Shown in pieces: positions 1 through 8,555 of a stretch of 36,116 nt of DNA. The notes under the pieces are model-generated. The model saw only the letters and a list, made by a program, of their open reading frames with translations, was not told the origin of the DNA and did no database searches. The position numbers and the translations under genes were made by a program. Source of the stretch: B1SED10-75 sp964636865 (GTDB lineage Bacteria; Bacillota; Dethiobacteria; DTU022; PWGO01). The stretch is from positions 1 to 36,116 of the forward strand of contig CAZWVJ010000016.1 in the NCBI GenBank assembly GCA_964636865.1. Reading direction: 5' to 3'. Numbering within the stretch: the stretch's first letter is position 1; each line of letters begins with the position of its first letter.

Positions 1-2
1 TA

Positions 3-1202
3 GAAATATTTGACGAAATCTTTGAACCTTTTAGTTACCGAGAAGCTGATCTGGTAGGCATTACTTCTTACACCGGTTCAGCCCCCAGGGCTTATCAGCT
101 CGCCGAGGTTTACCGCTCCAAAGGGATCCCTGTGGTAATGGGAGGTATCCACGCTTCCATGCTGCCGGAGGAAGCTCAAAAATTTGTAGACAGTGTAGTG
201 GTCGGCGAAGCAGAAGGCGTATGGGAACAAGTAATTAACGACTTCGAATCGGGCCGGATGCAGAAAGTTTACCGGGCAGAGATGCTGCCCATGACCGGGG
301 CTCCATTACCCCGTCATGACTTACTCGGGGATCGGTACAAAATAGCCTCCGTCCAGACCAGCCGGGGTTGCCCGAAAGACTGCGAATTCTGCTCCGTGTC
401 AACTTTTAACGGACGGCAATACCGCAAAAGGCCGGTGGAAGAAGTTCTGGACGAGCTGGAAGCAATCGAGCAAAAGATCATTTTTTTCGTAGATGATAGC
501 TTTATCGAAAACGGAAAAGAAAGCGAAGAGCGGGCTATATCTCTGTTTAAAGGCATGATCGAGCGTAAGCTGGATAAGAGGTGGGGGTGCCAGGTTTCCA
601 TCAGCGTAGCTGATAACGAGGAACTGCTCCGATATGCGTATGAGAGCGGATGCAGGCTGATGCTCATGGGTGTGGAATCGGAAAAAGAGTCAGCCTTAGA
701 CAGCCTGGGGAAAAAGCTAAACCTGAGGCAACGCAGCCGTTACGATGAAATATTCAAACGCATTCACGACCACAAAATCGGCATTCTGGGAACGTTTATT
801 TTCGGGATGGATACGGACACCCCGGAAGATTTACTCGAGCGGGCTAAATTTATCAAAAAATCAAGAATCGACGCAGTACAGCCCACCATATTGACCCCCC
901 TCCCGGGGACCAAACTATACGAAGGGTTCCTGGAAAGTGACCGGCTGCTTTTCACCAATTATCCCGAGGATTGGGCCAGGTATGATTGGTCGGATATTGT
1001 TTATACACCGGCGCGGATGAGCCGGGAGGAAATGAAAAAAACGATGGTAAAATGCTGGAAGAGCCTGGGGAACTGGGGAACCGTTATATCAAAGTTCATC
1101 CGAACCCTTTATTATACGAGATGCCTGGAAACAGGAATAGCATTTCTCATCGTTAATTATATCTACCGCATGCAGTATTATTATGAGAGGTTTAAAGACT
1201 AA
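3..1202 (+). CDS. B12-binding radical SAM protein, 5' end missing
   Basis: Partial gene: the reading frame is open from base 3, so about 49 N-terminal residues lie outside the window and 399 are present. The visible part begins inside a cobalamin-binding Rossmann domain (block VVMGGIHASM, then GEAEGVWEQVI) and continues into a radical SAM TIM barrel with the CxxxCxxC cluster motif CPKDCEFC, which binds a 4Fe-4S cluster and S-adenosylmethionine. The downstream FFVDDSF block is typical of class B (HpnP/BchE-like, COG1032) enzymes. It is a close paralogue of the genes at 10746 and 13980, with the same block order and the same C-terminal FIRTL segment. Family members commonly methylate or rearrange unactivated carbons; the substrate here cannot be read from the sequence. 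Its stop codon overlaps the ribosome binding site of the MBL-fold gene, so the two are probably co-translated. Confidence 0.9.
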   Translation, partial: EIFDEIFEPFSYREADLVGITSYTGSAPRAYQLAEVYRSKGIPVVMGGIHASMLPEEAQKFVDSVVVGEAEGVWEQVINDFESGRMQKVYRAEMLPMTGAPLPRHDLLGDRYKIASVQTSRGCPKDCEFCSVSTFNGRQYRKRPVEEVLDELEAIEQKIIFFVDDSFIENGKESEERAISLFKGMIERKLDKRWGCQVSISVADNEELLRYAYESGCRLMLMGVESEKESALDSLGKKLNLRQRSRYDEIFKRIHDHKIGILGTFIFGMDTDTPEDLLERAKFIKKSRIDAVQPTILTPLPGTKLYEGFLESDRLLFTNYPEDWARYDWSDIVYTPARMSREEMKKTMVKCWKSLGNWGTVISKFIRTLYYTRCLETGIAFLIVNYIYRMQYYYERFKD

Positions 1203-1216
1203 GGAGGCGATGTAAA

Positions 1217-1987
1217 ATGAATTTAAAATGGTTCGGCACGGCGACAATTCTAATGAGCGAAGAAGATACGTCCATACTGTTTGACCCTTTTATCTCCATG
1301 AATGAAGAAACCGGGGCTTATGCTCACGAAGACGCCGCGGGCGTGAAGAATATTTTTATTACCCACGGCCACTTCGACCACTTGGTGGATGTGCCCCAAC
1401 TGGTGAGGGGGGCGGGAAAAACAGTCCACTGCTGCCCAACGGCGGCTGAGACGCTCCAGCGGGAAGAGGTAAGCCCGGAGCAAATTAATTCTCTCGCCCC
1501 CGGTGACCGGATAGAGATTGGCCCCTTCAACATCCGGGTTTTGAAGGGGGAGCACATAAACTTCGATTTGAAGCTCATAGCTACTACTTTATTTAACCGG
1601 CGCCTCATCCGGAATAGGGAAAACGCCCAAACAATTGCCCGGCTAAACCGCAATTTCCCCCAGGGGCAGGTCCTGGTATTCGAGATAGAGGCAAAGGGGA
1701 AAAAGATCCTGCATATGGGCAGCCTGAACCTGGATGAGGAAGAAACTTACCCGGAAGGGGTGGATGTTCTTACCATCCCCTTCCAGGGCAGATCTGATTT
1801 GAACGAATACTCCCTGCAGTTCATGGAAAAGCTGCAACCGAAAGCCCTTTACCTGCACCATTTTGATGATACGTTTCCGCCTATTTCAAGGAGCGTGGAC
1901 CTTGAAGAGTTTAGAAAAATTATGGAGAAGCGGTTTCCCCATATAAAAGTGATTGTGCCGGCCTACAGAGAAAGCATATCAATTTAA
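1217..1987 (+). CDS. MBL-fold metal-dependent hydrolase (UlaG-like)
   Basis: A 256-residue metallo-beta-lactamase-fold protein. The THGHFDHL motif (His50, His52, Asp54, His55) supplies the HxHxDH dinuclear metal site. The opening strand pattern (LKWFGTATILM, then SILFDPF) resembles the UlaG/L-ascorbate-6-phosphate lactonase branch. A late histidine pair (LYLHHFDDTF) could supply the remaining ligand. There is no signal peptide, so it is probably cytoplasmic. The start is an ATG preceded by AAGGAGG, which itself overlaps the stop of the radical SAM gene, indicating a two-gene operon. The true substrate is unknown; a role in processing the product of the neighbouring radical SAM enzyme is a guess from position only. 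Confidence 0.85.
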   Translation: MNLKWFGTATILMSEEDTSILFDPFISMNEETGAYAHEDAAGVKNIFITHGHFDHLVDVPQLVRGAGKTVHCCPTAAETLQREEVSPEQINSLAPGDRIEIGPFNIRVLKGEHINFDLKLIATTLFNRRLIRNRENAQTIARLNRNFPQGQVLVFEIEAKGKKILHMGSLNLDEEETYPEGVDVLTIPFQGRSDLNEYSLQFMEKLQPKALYLHHFDDTFPPISRSVDLEEFRKIMEKRFPHIKVIVPAYRESISI

Positions 1988-2035
1988 TTTAATTTAAATC
2001 GGCGTAACTGTTTCAATTCTTTCGGCTGCATAAGA

Positions 2036-2069
2036 ATAATCCTCCTCAACGAATCTTGAGAAGGATTAT
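2036..2069. terminator. Hairpin between convergent genes
   Basis: An inverted repeat with 14-base arms (ATAATCCTCCTCAA / TTGAGAAGGATTAT, one wobble position) around a six-base loop. It lies between the converging MBL-fold and htpX genes. No U-run follows on either strand, so intrinsic termination is possible but not certain. Confidence 0.35.
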
Positions 2070-2201
2070 CTCACAAATATACGCTCATTAATACGTGTAT
2101 TTCTCTTTACGCTTACATCATTAAAAACCGGGGCTTATTAGGCTATCTCGAAAGAAACCTGTAGTCGCTACCTGGACATCTTCAAGTAAACCCGATAACC
2201 G

Positions 2202-3023
2202 CTACATCTCCTGCAGGCGCTTTACCCTTTCCTGAATGGGCGGGTGAGTGCTGAAGAGGCCGCTCATCCCCTTAGCTGAAAGGGGGTTTATGATGAACAT
2301 GTGCGATGCGGCTTCGTTAACCTCCAGGGGCTTTTTCCTTTTAGCATACGATTCCATTTTCTGGAGGGCATTGGCCAGGCCGCGGGGACTGCCGGCAATG
2401 TCTGCTCCGGTAGCATCGGCCCCGTATTCGCGGGTACGGGAAATGGCCATGCGGATAAGAATAGCCGCCAGCGGCGCCAAAATGAGGGCAAGCAGTTTGA
2501 TTAAGCCTCCGCCCTGCCTGCCGCCGAAAATCATGCCAAACATGCCGATGCGGGCTATGAACATCAGCGCTCCCGCCATCACCGCCGCCAGGGTGCTAAT
2601 AAGGATGTCGCGGTTGCGGATGTGGGCCAGTTCGTGGGCCAGCACCCCTTTTAGTTCTTCCTGATCCAGTAATTTTACCAGCCCGTTGGTCACGGATACC
2701 ACGGCATTACTCGGGTTGCGCCCCGCGGCAAAAGCATTGGGCTGATCGGTGGGCATCAGGTAAAGGCGAGGCATGGGCATGCCTGCATTATGAGTGAGTT
2801 CCCGCACCATCCCGTATATTTGAGGGGCTTCTTCCTCTTTCAGGGGGCGGGAACGAGTCATGGTTATGGCCATCTTGTCGCTGTACCAGTAAGCAAAAAA
2901 GTTCAGCACCAGGGCTATGCCAAAAGCAATCGTTACGCCTTCCGTCCCGCCGATGGCTCCTCCTATGATGAGTAAAACACCTATCATTAATATCATTAGC
3001 AGCATGGTTTTAATATGATTCAT
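2202..3023 (-). CDS. htpX: HtpX-like zinc metalloprotease
   Basis: A 273-residue M48-family membrane protease involved in quality control of membrane proteins. Two hydrophobic segments occupy residues 5-47. The catalytic HELAH (HExxH) is at 130-134, followed by a further hydrophobic pair (about 142-193) and the third zinc ligand in REYGAD (Glu199). The sequence DQPNAFAAGRNP before the active site and THPPIQERVKRL at the C-terminus are characteristic of HtpX. Length matches the family. The start is an ATG eight bases after GGAGGAGGTGA. It stands alone, converging on the MBL-fold gene; no heat-shock operator is evident. Confidence 0.95.
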   Translation of the reverse strand: MNHIKTMLLMILMIGVLLIIGGAIGGTEGVTIAFGIALVLNFFAYWYSDKMAITMTRSRPLKEEEAPQIYGMVRELTHNAGMPMPRLYLMPTDQPNAFAAGRNPSNAVVSVTNGLVKLLDQEELKGVLAHELAHIRNRDILISTLAAVMAGALMFIARIGMFGMIFGGRQGGGLIKLLALILAPLAAILIRMAISRTREYGADATGADIAGSPRGLANALQKMESYAKRKKPLEVNEAASHMFIINPLSAKGMSGLFSTHPPIQERVKRLQEM

Positions 3024-3144
3024 GAGTTAATTCACCTCCTCCTGTTTATTATACTAAGCACGGGGAAATTTTTCAACTAATTGGGGTGGCGGGTTCTGTT
3101 TGCAGGTTCTGCTTGCATAAAAAAATTTGTGACTACCGAGGTTT

Positions 3145-3192
3145 GCTCCGCTGTGTCGCTGCTCCGCTGTGTCGCTGCTCCGCTGTGTCGCT
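3145..3192. repeat. 16-bp tandem repeat, three perfect copies
   Basis: The unit GCTCCGCTGTGTCGCT occurs three times in a row with no mismatch, directly abutting the palindromic element at 3193. A single degraded copy (CCGCTGTGTTTCA) sits in the same position before the second palindromic element at 35971. Confidence 0.85.
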
Positions 3193-3275
3193 GGGGACGG
3201 TTCCATAGTCTCCCCTCAGTCGCTTCGCTTCCTTCGGCCCTTCGCTGCGCTTCGGGGACAATGATAACCGTCCCC
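3193..3275. repeat. Palindromic dispersed element, copy 1
   Basis: An 83-bp element bounded by the perfect inverted repeat GGGGACGGTT / AACCGTCCCC, with a second inverted pair (tagtctcccc / ggggacaatg) just inside. The core is rich in CGCTTCGCTTCC and CCTTCGCTGCGCTTC. An almost identical 84-bp copy lies at 35971-36054. It can form a long hairpin; whether it is a transposable element or a REP-like sequence cannot be told from two copies. The 518-bp spacer 3024-3541 that holds it contains no convincing gene. Confidence 0.8.
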
Positions 3276-3503
3276 GTTGACACAGCTTGCCTCAATCCAA
3301 CCTCATCGTTGAGACAGCTTGTTTTAGTTCAGGCCTCATCGTTGACTCAGCTTGCTAAAATTAAACTTTATTTCGGACAGAGTAGTAATACAGCGAAAGA
3401 TTATATAATGAGCGGTGCCGTGGGTATGGTTCGAGCGTCCCGTGGCGAAGGGAAGAAGATGGAACCGTCCCCGTTGACACAGCTTGCCTCAATCCAACTT
3501 TAT
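3275..3503. repeat. Degenerate 32-33-bp repeats beside palindrome
   Basis: Units beginning CGTTGACACAGCTTGCCT recur at 3275-3306, 3307-3339, about 3340-3376 and again at 3472-3503, the last directly after a GGAACCGTCCCC half of the palindrome. Two related units follow the second palindrome at 36055-36116. Spacing and sequence are too degenerate for a CRISPR array. Confidence 0.7.
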
Positions 3504-3541
3504 TCCGGCCGGAGTAGCTACAAATATTTTTTCCTTTTTGC

Positions 3542-5264
3542 CTATTCAGGCGGGGAGGAGAAGCCCAGGGCATCGGTGCGCATGGAGGTGTATTCAGCTA
3601 CCTGGCGGGCATATTTGTCCCAGCTGCGGGGGGTAAGCACGCCATAAATATGGGGGCGGAATTCCTTCCACACCAGGTAGGCAAAATGGCGGAAAAAGGA
3701 CTGTTCGGGATTTCGCTGGGGGTAGTTTAGACCTTCCAGGTCTTCGCACCGGGACAAAAGAGAGGGAGTATTCAAAACCATTTCCCTGGTGCGGTCCCAG
3801 GCTGCGGCAAAAAGGTCGCGTTCTTCCCGGCGGGGGGAACGGTAAAGCATACGCCACATTATCTCCTGGTAGATGCCGGAGACTTTGAGCTGAACCTCAC
3901 CCCCGCAGGCTTCTGCCAGGGCTTCATCCACCCCGGGGCCTTTGCCGAATTCCACACCTTTGCCGCTGCCCGAGTGCACACATAATACCGCATTAAAGGA
4001 TGCGGCAATGGCGGCAAAGGTATTAGCCAGTTCTTTAAGCTCAGAGAGGTTGCCCGTGTAATCACACCTTTTGGCAAACCCCAGGGAAGGCGCCACGGAA
4101 GTAACAGCACCGGAAGGAAGGTCGTACCACTCGGTGAGCAAAATGAGATAGAACAGGAGCTCCCGGGGCGGGGTGGGGTGCGAGGTTTCATCCAGGGAAA
4201 GTTCGTAATCAAACTCTTCCTCGTTCCTGCAGGCACTAATATATTCATAGAGGTGGGCGTGGACTTCTACAGCTTTCCAGTATTTGCGGGCCAGCTCCAG
4301 GGCTTCTTTCTCCTCGAATTTAAACTCAAAATGGGGCATGCCGGGAACGGGGTTTTTCACCTTAAAGGTTTCCGCAAAAAGCCGGCGCACGCCCTCTTCC
4401 TGGCGGGAATCAAGGGAAACGGGAAAGTCGAAAAGGTTGCAGGTGTCCACCGTAAACTTGGTGAAGTGCCGCGCTTCTTTAAGGGCGGTTTTATTCAGTT
4501 GCAGGGATTCTTCCATTTCCGCTTCGCTGCCGCCGGTGACAATGGCATGGTCGGCATCTGCGCCGATGATCCCTCCGGCGGCGGCATAGCCTCCCAGGCT
4601 GAAATAAGCGAACAGCCCGCTGCGGAGGAGTTCGGCAGGGCCGTATCCGCCGGTGTGGCCGAGATCGGGATAAAGGTTGGGATCGACCTCGCGGGGTATG
4701 AGTTCGCGCACTATAGATTGCTGGATAAACCAGTTGGGTATGTCGCGGGCCACCGTGGCTTCGTAAATACCGGGAAAAACGCCCAGGGCGGAGCAATCCC
4801 GCAGGTTATCTATATGGTCCCCGCTAATAATAATCCTGTTTCCTGTGCCCAACCCATGCCGGTAACCTTCACGGGTGAGGACACGGAGCTTGCGTTGGGT
4901 AGCCACTTTATTCTCGAAAGATAGGAGGTTTTCGTAAGTAGCGGGACAGGCTTTTAGCTCCCATTCTTCCCCGCCGGGGGTATTAAGGGTGGAAACAGCA
5001 CCTTTTAGGTGATCCGCCCTCTTCTGCTTTTGCGAAGTTGCACCCAGCGCCAGGATGTATTCTTCATTTTGGAAGCGAGCGGTATAAAAAGTTTCGCCTT
5101 CACATTGAACCGCGGAATTTGGAAAAACATAAAAGCGGNNNNNNNNNNNNNNNNNNNNNNNNNNNNNNNNNNNNNNNNNNNNNNNNNNNNNNNNNNNNNN
5201 NNNNNNNNNNNNNNNNNNNNNNNNNNNNNNNNNNNNNNTTATTTGTTTGCATATGAGTTATCAT
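3542..5264 (-). CDS. uxaE: Tagaturonate epimerase, 5' end across assembly gap
   Basis: UxaE-family enzyme (founding member in Thermotoga maritima), which interconverts D-tagaturonate and D-fructuronate, linking the galacturonate and glucuronate branches. Recognisable blocks are ISGDHIDNL, LSLDETSHPT, VAPSLGFAK and VLCVHSGSGKGVEFGKG, which carry the likely metal and substrate ligands. A GTG at 4906 could be called the start, but the frame stays open upstream and encodes family-like sequence (CEGETFYTARFQNEEYILAL) into the N run. On the far side of the gap the same frame resumes at ATG 5264, preceded by AAAGGAATGAT. Closing the gap to zero gives an unbroken 540-residue protein with 86 extra N-terminal residues; the 100 placeholder N break the frame. 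It is last in the operon uxaB-uxaA-uxaE. Confidence 0.85.
5139..5238. other. Assembly gap (100 N)
   Basis: Exactly 100 undefined bases, a conventional placeholder. The left flank ends and the right flank begins in the same order found uninterrupted at 5372-5386 (AAAAGCGG then TTATTTG), so the true gap may be zero or a whole number of 141-bp repeat units. Confidence 0.95.
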
Positions 5265-5405
5265 TTAAAATATCATTCCTTTCTTTAAAGCGTAGGTCCT
5301 TCTTTGAAACGAGCGGAGTAATATGTAAACCGTTTCGCCTTCACATTGAACCGCGAAATTTGGAAAAACATAAAAGCGGTTATTTGTTTGCATATGAGTT
5401 ATCAT
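5265..5405 (-). pseudogene. Duplicated 5' fragment of uxaE (46 codons)
   Basis: A second copy of the uxaE start region lies between uxaA and uxaE. It has its own AAAGGAATGAT ribosome binding site and ATG, encodes 25 residues nearly identical to the uxaE N-terminus (starting MITHMQTNNRFYVFP), then diverges and stops. Its TAA directly abuts the ATG of the full-length uxaE. It is best explained as a by-product of the 141-bp tandem duplication. If translated, it would couple ribosomes from uxaA into uxaE. It may also be an assembly or strain-mixture artefact, because it borders the N gap. Confidence 0.6.
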
Positions 5406-5425
5406 TTAAAATATCATTCCTTTCT

Positions 5426-6913
5426 TTAAAGCGTGGCCCCGTCTTTGAAAATGGCTATCTCCCGCAGATCATCCTGCTCACTGCGGGTAAGCACTTCACC
5501 GGAAGCCGTCTGTATGACTTTCTCGTAGAGAAAAGTTGCTACTTCATCCATGTGTTCTCCGTGTAAAAGCCCCCCGGCGTTGAAATCTATCCAGTGAGGT
5601 TTTTTGTTTTGTAAGGGCGTATTGCTGGCTATCTTGATCACGGGGACGGGACCGCCATAAGGTGTGCCCCGTCCGGTAGTAAAAAGAACAAGCTGGGCTC
5701 CCGCCGCTGCCAGGGCGGTGACCGAAACCAGGTCGTTTCCCGGCCCCTCCAGAATGGTTACCCCCCTCTGGCGGACTCTTTCGCCGTAGTGGAGGACATC
5801 CACGATGGGAGATTGTCCCCCTTTGAGAATACAGCCCAGGGATTTTTCTTCCAGGGTGGTGATGCCGCCCTCGCGGTTTCCGGGGGAAGGATTTTCGTAA
5901 ACTGCCTCCCCGTAGCCGCGGAGGTAATCTTTGTATTCCTCTATCACCGAGCGGGCCTGCTCAAATACCTGCTGATTTTTAGCGCGGGCGAGAAGGGGGG
6001 CTTCGGCTCCGAACATTTCGGGGACTTCGGTTAAGATCACGCTGCCGCCGGCGCCCACCAGTCCGTCGGCAAAACACCCCACCAGCGGGTTGGCAGTGAT
6101 TCCGGAAAAAGCATCGGAACCGCCGCATTTGAGGCCAACCACAAGTTCACTTAAGGCCACAGGCTCCTTTTTGTCTTCGCCGGCGCGGCGGGCCAACCGC
6201 TCTATGCACTGCAGCCCGGCTTCTACCTCGTCTTCCACATCCTGGGCGTTGAGCCACTCCACCCGGTCGGCGTCATGCTCTCCCACTGCTTCCCGGAAAA
6301 AGTCGATGTGGTTGTTTTCACAGCCCAGCCCCAACACCAGGACTCCGCCGGCATTGGGGTGGTGCACAAGAGAAGCAAGGAGAGAACGGGTCCGCTTGAG
6401 GTCTGCGCCTGTTTGGGAGCATCCATAGGGGTGGCTCAAGTTGTATGGCCCCTGCAGCCCATAGCTGAAGCAAACCTCTTTCCCCCGCCGGGCAATTTCC
6501 GCGGCTATGCGGTGGCCGCAACCCACCGTGTTGACGATCCAGATTTCGTTGCGGATGCCGGCGCGTCCGCGGGAGCGGGGATACCCCATGAACTCCCCGG
6601 GACGGGGAGGCGCGTGCCACAAAGGCTGGGGCAAATCAGACGCCGGGGGTTGGGCCAATTCCCTGTGTTCTTCCAAGCCGGTGGCCATATTGTGAGTGTG
6701 AACCCACTCCCCCTCTCTTATGGGAGAGTTAGCCTTTCCTATGGGCCAACCGTATTTGATAATTTCCTCTCCCCGGGAAATATGGCGCAGGGCTATCTTA
6801 TGCCCGGGAGGCACCGTTTTTCCATGGCGGGAGGTCTCCGCCAGAAGCACGGCTACATTGTCGGCGGGGTGAAGTTTCAGGGTGCCGGGGGTTTTATCAC
6901 TGATGAAAACCAC
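5426..6913 (-). CDS. uxaA: Altronate dehydratase
   Basis: Dehydrates D-altronate to 2-keto-3-deoxygluconate in galacturonate catabolism; family members use Fe(II). The N-terminal SAF domain (KLHPADNVAVLL, then GHKIALRHI, IIKYGWPIG and GEWVHTHN) is followed by the catalytic domain with VNTVGCGHRIAAEIA, LSHPYGCSQTG and VGLKCGGSDAFSGITANP. I chose the GTG at 6913 because GGAGG lies six bases upstream and the product is then 495 residues, the same length as Escherichia coli UxaA. The open frame continues to 7426 but that part is a shadow of uxaB. The start overlaps the 3' end of uxaB by 17 bp, so translation is probably coupled. Confidence 0.95.
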   Translation of the reverse strand: MVFISDKTPGTLKLHPADNVAVLLAETSRHGKTVPPGHKIALRHISRGEEIIKYGWPIGKANSPIREGEWVHTHNMATGLEEHRELAQPPASDLPQPLWHAPPRPGEFMGYPRSRGRAGIRNEIWIVNTVGCGHRIAAEIARRGKEVCFSYGLQGPYNLSHPYGCSQTGADLKRTRSLLASLVHHPNAGGVLVLGLGCENNHIDFFREAVGEHDADRVEWLNAQDVEDEVEAGLQCIERLARRAGEDKKEPVALSELVVGLKCGGSDAFSGITANPLVGCFADGLVGAGGSVILTEVPEMFGAEAPLLARAKNQQVFEQARSVIEEYKDYLRGYGEAVYENPSPGNREGGITTLEEKSLGCILKGGQSPIVDVLHYGERVRQRGVTILEGPGNDLVSVTALAAAGAQLVLFTTGRGTPYGGPVPVIKIASNTPLQNKKPHWIDFNAGGLLHGEHMDEVATFLYEKVIQTASGEVLTRSEQDDLREIAIFKDGATL

Positions 6914-8555
6914 CCCTTTCCTCCAGAAGCAGACGCGGTCCTTCCCGGAGGATTTTTTCCAGGTAGCGGACAGTTTCGCCAACGAGGCCGGGAAAGCGGG
7001 ATAAATCTTTTCCCCAGAATTTTTCCTGCTGCAGCGCTTTTTGCACCAGGGGGAGAAGTTCGGGGACATCATCTTCATTAAACTCCTTCCACAACCGGTA
7101 AAAGAATTGCAGCACCTCGGGGTCATCCCGCAGGTAAATTCCGGCAGCCGGCGCATACATGCCCCTTTCTCCCGGTGGTTCTTTTCCCCCGCGGTAGAGA
7201 GCCAACAAAGCCGCCAGCGCAAAGACCAACCGGCGGGGAAGCATTCCCCACCGGCTGTGGTATTCAAGTATGGAAGGCAGCGCCCTTTCCCGGAACTTGG
7301 AAACGGAATTAATGCTGATGTCCTGCCAGTAGTGGTTGATAAAGGGGTTGCGGAACCGCTCCAGCACCTGGCCGGCAAACTGCTCAAGCTCTGCCCGACC
7401 GGGAGAGGGGCAGGTGCCGTCAACACCTTCCTCCAGAGATGGAATTATTTCCTCAAAAAAGAGATCCTGCAGGAAAGAGCCGGTGAGGGGATCTTCCACA
7501 GCTTCCCGCACAGTTTCCACTCCCTGCAGAAGCGCTACCGGCGCCAGTGATGTGTGGGCCCCGTTGAGAAGGCGTACCTTGCACTGTCTATATGGTTCCA
7601 AATCTTCCACCCATTTTATATTCAACCCGGCGTCCTGCAGGGGAAATTCGGAACTTACTTCCGGAGGAGCTTCTATAACCCAGCTGTGAAAAGGCTCGGC
7701 AGCATTGATGAGTTCGTCGCGGTAGCCCAGTTCCCGGAAAGCCTCCTCCCTTTCTGCCGCGGGAAAACCGGTGACGATGCGATCCACGAGGGTATTGAGA
7801 AAATAATTATCTGCCACCAGCCATTGCTTAAAGCTTTCCGGCAATGACCAGTCATCGGCATGAAGCTGCACTATTTCGCGAAGGCGCGTGCCATTTTGGG
7901 CGATGAGCTCGCAGGGCAAGATAATAAGGCCCTTTTCCGGAGATGAATCTTTTGAGGAAAGGTGCCGGGAAGAATGACTGCTGTCAGCAGGTTCCTCGAA
8001 AGACGGATTATCATTATTTTGCTCATGGGCCGCAGCAGATGAATAACCTGCAACATTTAAATAGCGATGGTAAAGAAGCATGGTAAGCATGGCAGGAAAA
8101 GAAGCCGGGCACTTATCGGCGGGATACGCCTGGGGGTGATAGTTAATGCCGGCTTCGGTGGTGTTGGATATTATGAAACGCAATTCTTCGCCGGCAGCCA
8201 GGCGCAGCATCTCTTTCCACTCCTCGCGGGGCGAAATGGCTCTACTGATAGAAGATACTACCTGGCGCTTATCCACAGTTTGCCCCTCCCGCAGCCCACG
8301 GAGATAAAGAGTAAACATGCCGTCCTGCCGGTTTATAGCCGGTATGAGGTCGTCATTACGGGGAGGTGCCACTACGACGCTCCCTTGAAAAACCCCCTGT
8401 TGATTGGCTTCATGGATTATCCAGTCTGCAAAGGCGCGCAAGAATTTACCCTCGCCGATCTGCAAAACTTTTTCGGGATAGGCCGCAGGGGAACTAAATT
8501 CCAGGCCCGCCGGTGGAGAGTAGTTTGTTTTTAATAGATTCCGGTGCAGCTGCAT
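6897..8555 (-). CDS. uxaB: Tagaturonate reductase (altronate oxidoreductase)
   Basis: NAD-dependent reductase of the mannitol dehydrogenase family that interconverts D-tagaturonate and D-altronate. Diagnostic blocks are VLQIGEGKFLRAFADWII (Rossmann entry), FIISNTTEAGINYHP, LPCELIAQNG, VDRIVTGFP and KVRLLNGAHTSLAPVA with the active-site region, then NPFINHYWQDISINSVSKFR. At 552 residues it is longer than the roughly 480 usual for UxaB. The excess is mainly a Ser/His/Glu-rich, low-complexity insertion at about residues 169-206, between the NTTEAG and LPCELI blocks. It is first in the operon and overlaps uxaA. The ATG has only a distant AGGGGTG upstream. No kdgK, kdgA or uxaC is visible nearby. 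Confidence 0.95.
   Translation of the reverse strand: MQLHRNLLKTNYSPPAGLEFSSPAAYPEKVLQIGEGKFLRAFADWIIHEANQQGVFQGSVVVAPPRNDDLIPAINRQDGMFTLYLRGLREGQTVDKRQVVSSISRAISPREEWKEMLRLAAGEELRFIISNTTEAGINYHPQAYPADKCPASFPAMLTMLLYHRYLNVAGYSSAAAHEQNNDNPSFEEPADSSHSSRHLSSKDSSPEKGLIILPCELIAQNGTRLREIVQLHADDWSLPESFKQWLVADNYFLNTLVDRIVTGFPAAEREEAFRELGYRDELINAAEPFHSWVIEAPPEVSSEFPLQDAGLNIKWVEDLEPYRQCKVRLLNGAHTSLAPVALLQGVETVREAVEDPLTGSFLQDLFFEEIIPSLEEGVDGTCPSPGRAELEQFAGQVLERFRNPFINHYWQDISINSVSKFRERALPSILEYHSRWGMLPRRLVFALAALLALYRGGKEPPGERGMYAPAAGIYLRDDPEVLQFFYRLWKEFNEDDVPELLPLVQKALQQEKFWGKDLSRFPGLVGETVRYLEKILREGPRLLLEERGGFHQ

Larger units (their letters stand above)
5092..5433. repeat. 141-bp tandem duplication of the uxaA/uxaE junction
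   Basis: Bases 5239-5292 are identical to 5380-5433 (54 bp), and 5092-5138 match 5333-5379 with one mismatch (47 bp). The period across the repeat is 141 bp, equal to 47 codons. Read on the minus strand, the unit contains the uxaA stop context, the ribosome binding site and about the first 25 codons of uxaE. The remaining 40 bp (5293-5332) joins uxaE-like sequence to a uxaA-tail-like TTTCAAAGA stretch and is more diverged. Confidence 0.85.

Noticed and set aside
3275..3503. Possible CRISPR array
   Set aside because: The units are adjacent or irregularly spaced, degenerate and lack unique spacers; no cas gene is present.
3081..3647. 188-codon plus-strand frame over the repeat spacer
   Set aside because: It runs through the tandem and palindromic repeats and into the antisense of uxaE, with no ribosome binding site or family resemblance.
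4178..4924. 248-codon plus-strand frame opposite uxaE
   Set aside because: It is a shadow of the GC-rich uxaE gene; the minus-strand product matches UxaE throughout.
5009..5566. Plus-strand frame with an internal repeat across the N gap
   Set aside because: Its repeated peptide is the antisense of the duplicated uxaE 5' region; the minus strand explains it fully.
6275..7081. 268-codon plus-strand frame opposite uxaA/uxaB
   Set aside because: It is a shadow frame without family features.
6914..7426. N-terminal extension of the uxaA frame
   Set aside because: It overlaps the conserved uxaB 3' half in another frame; the GTG at 6913 has a ribosome binding site and gives the standard UxaA length.
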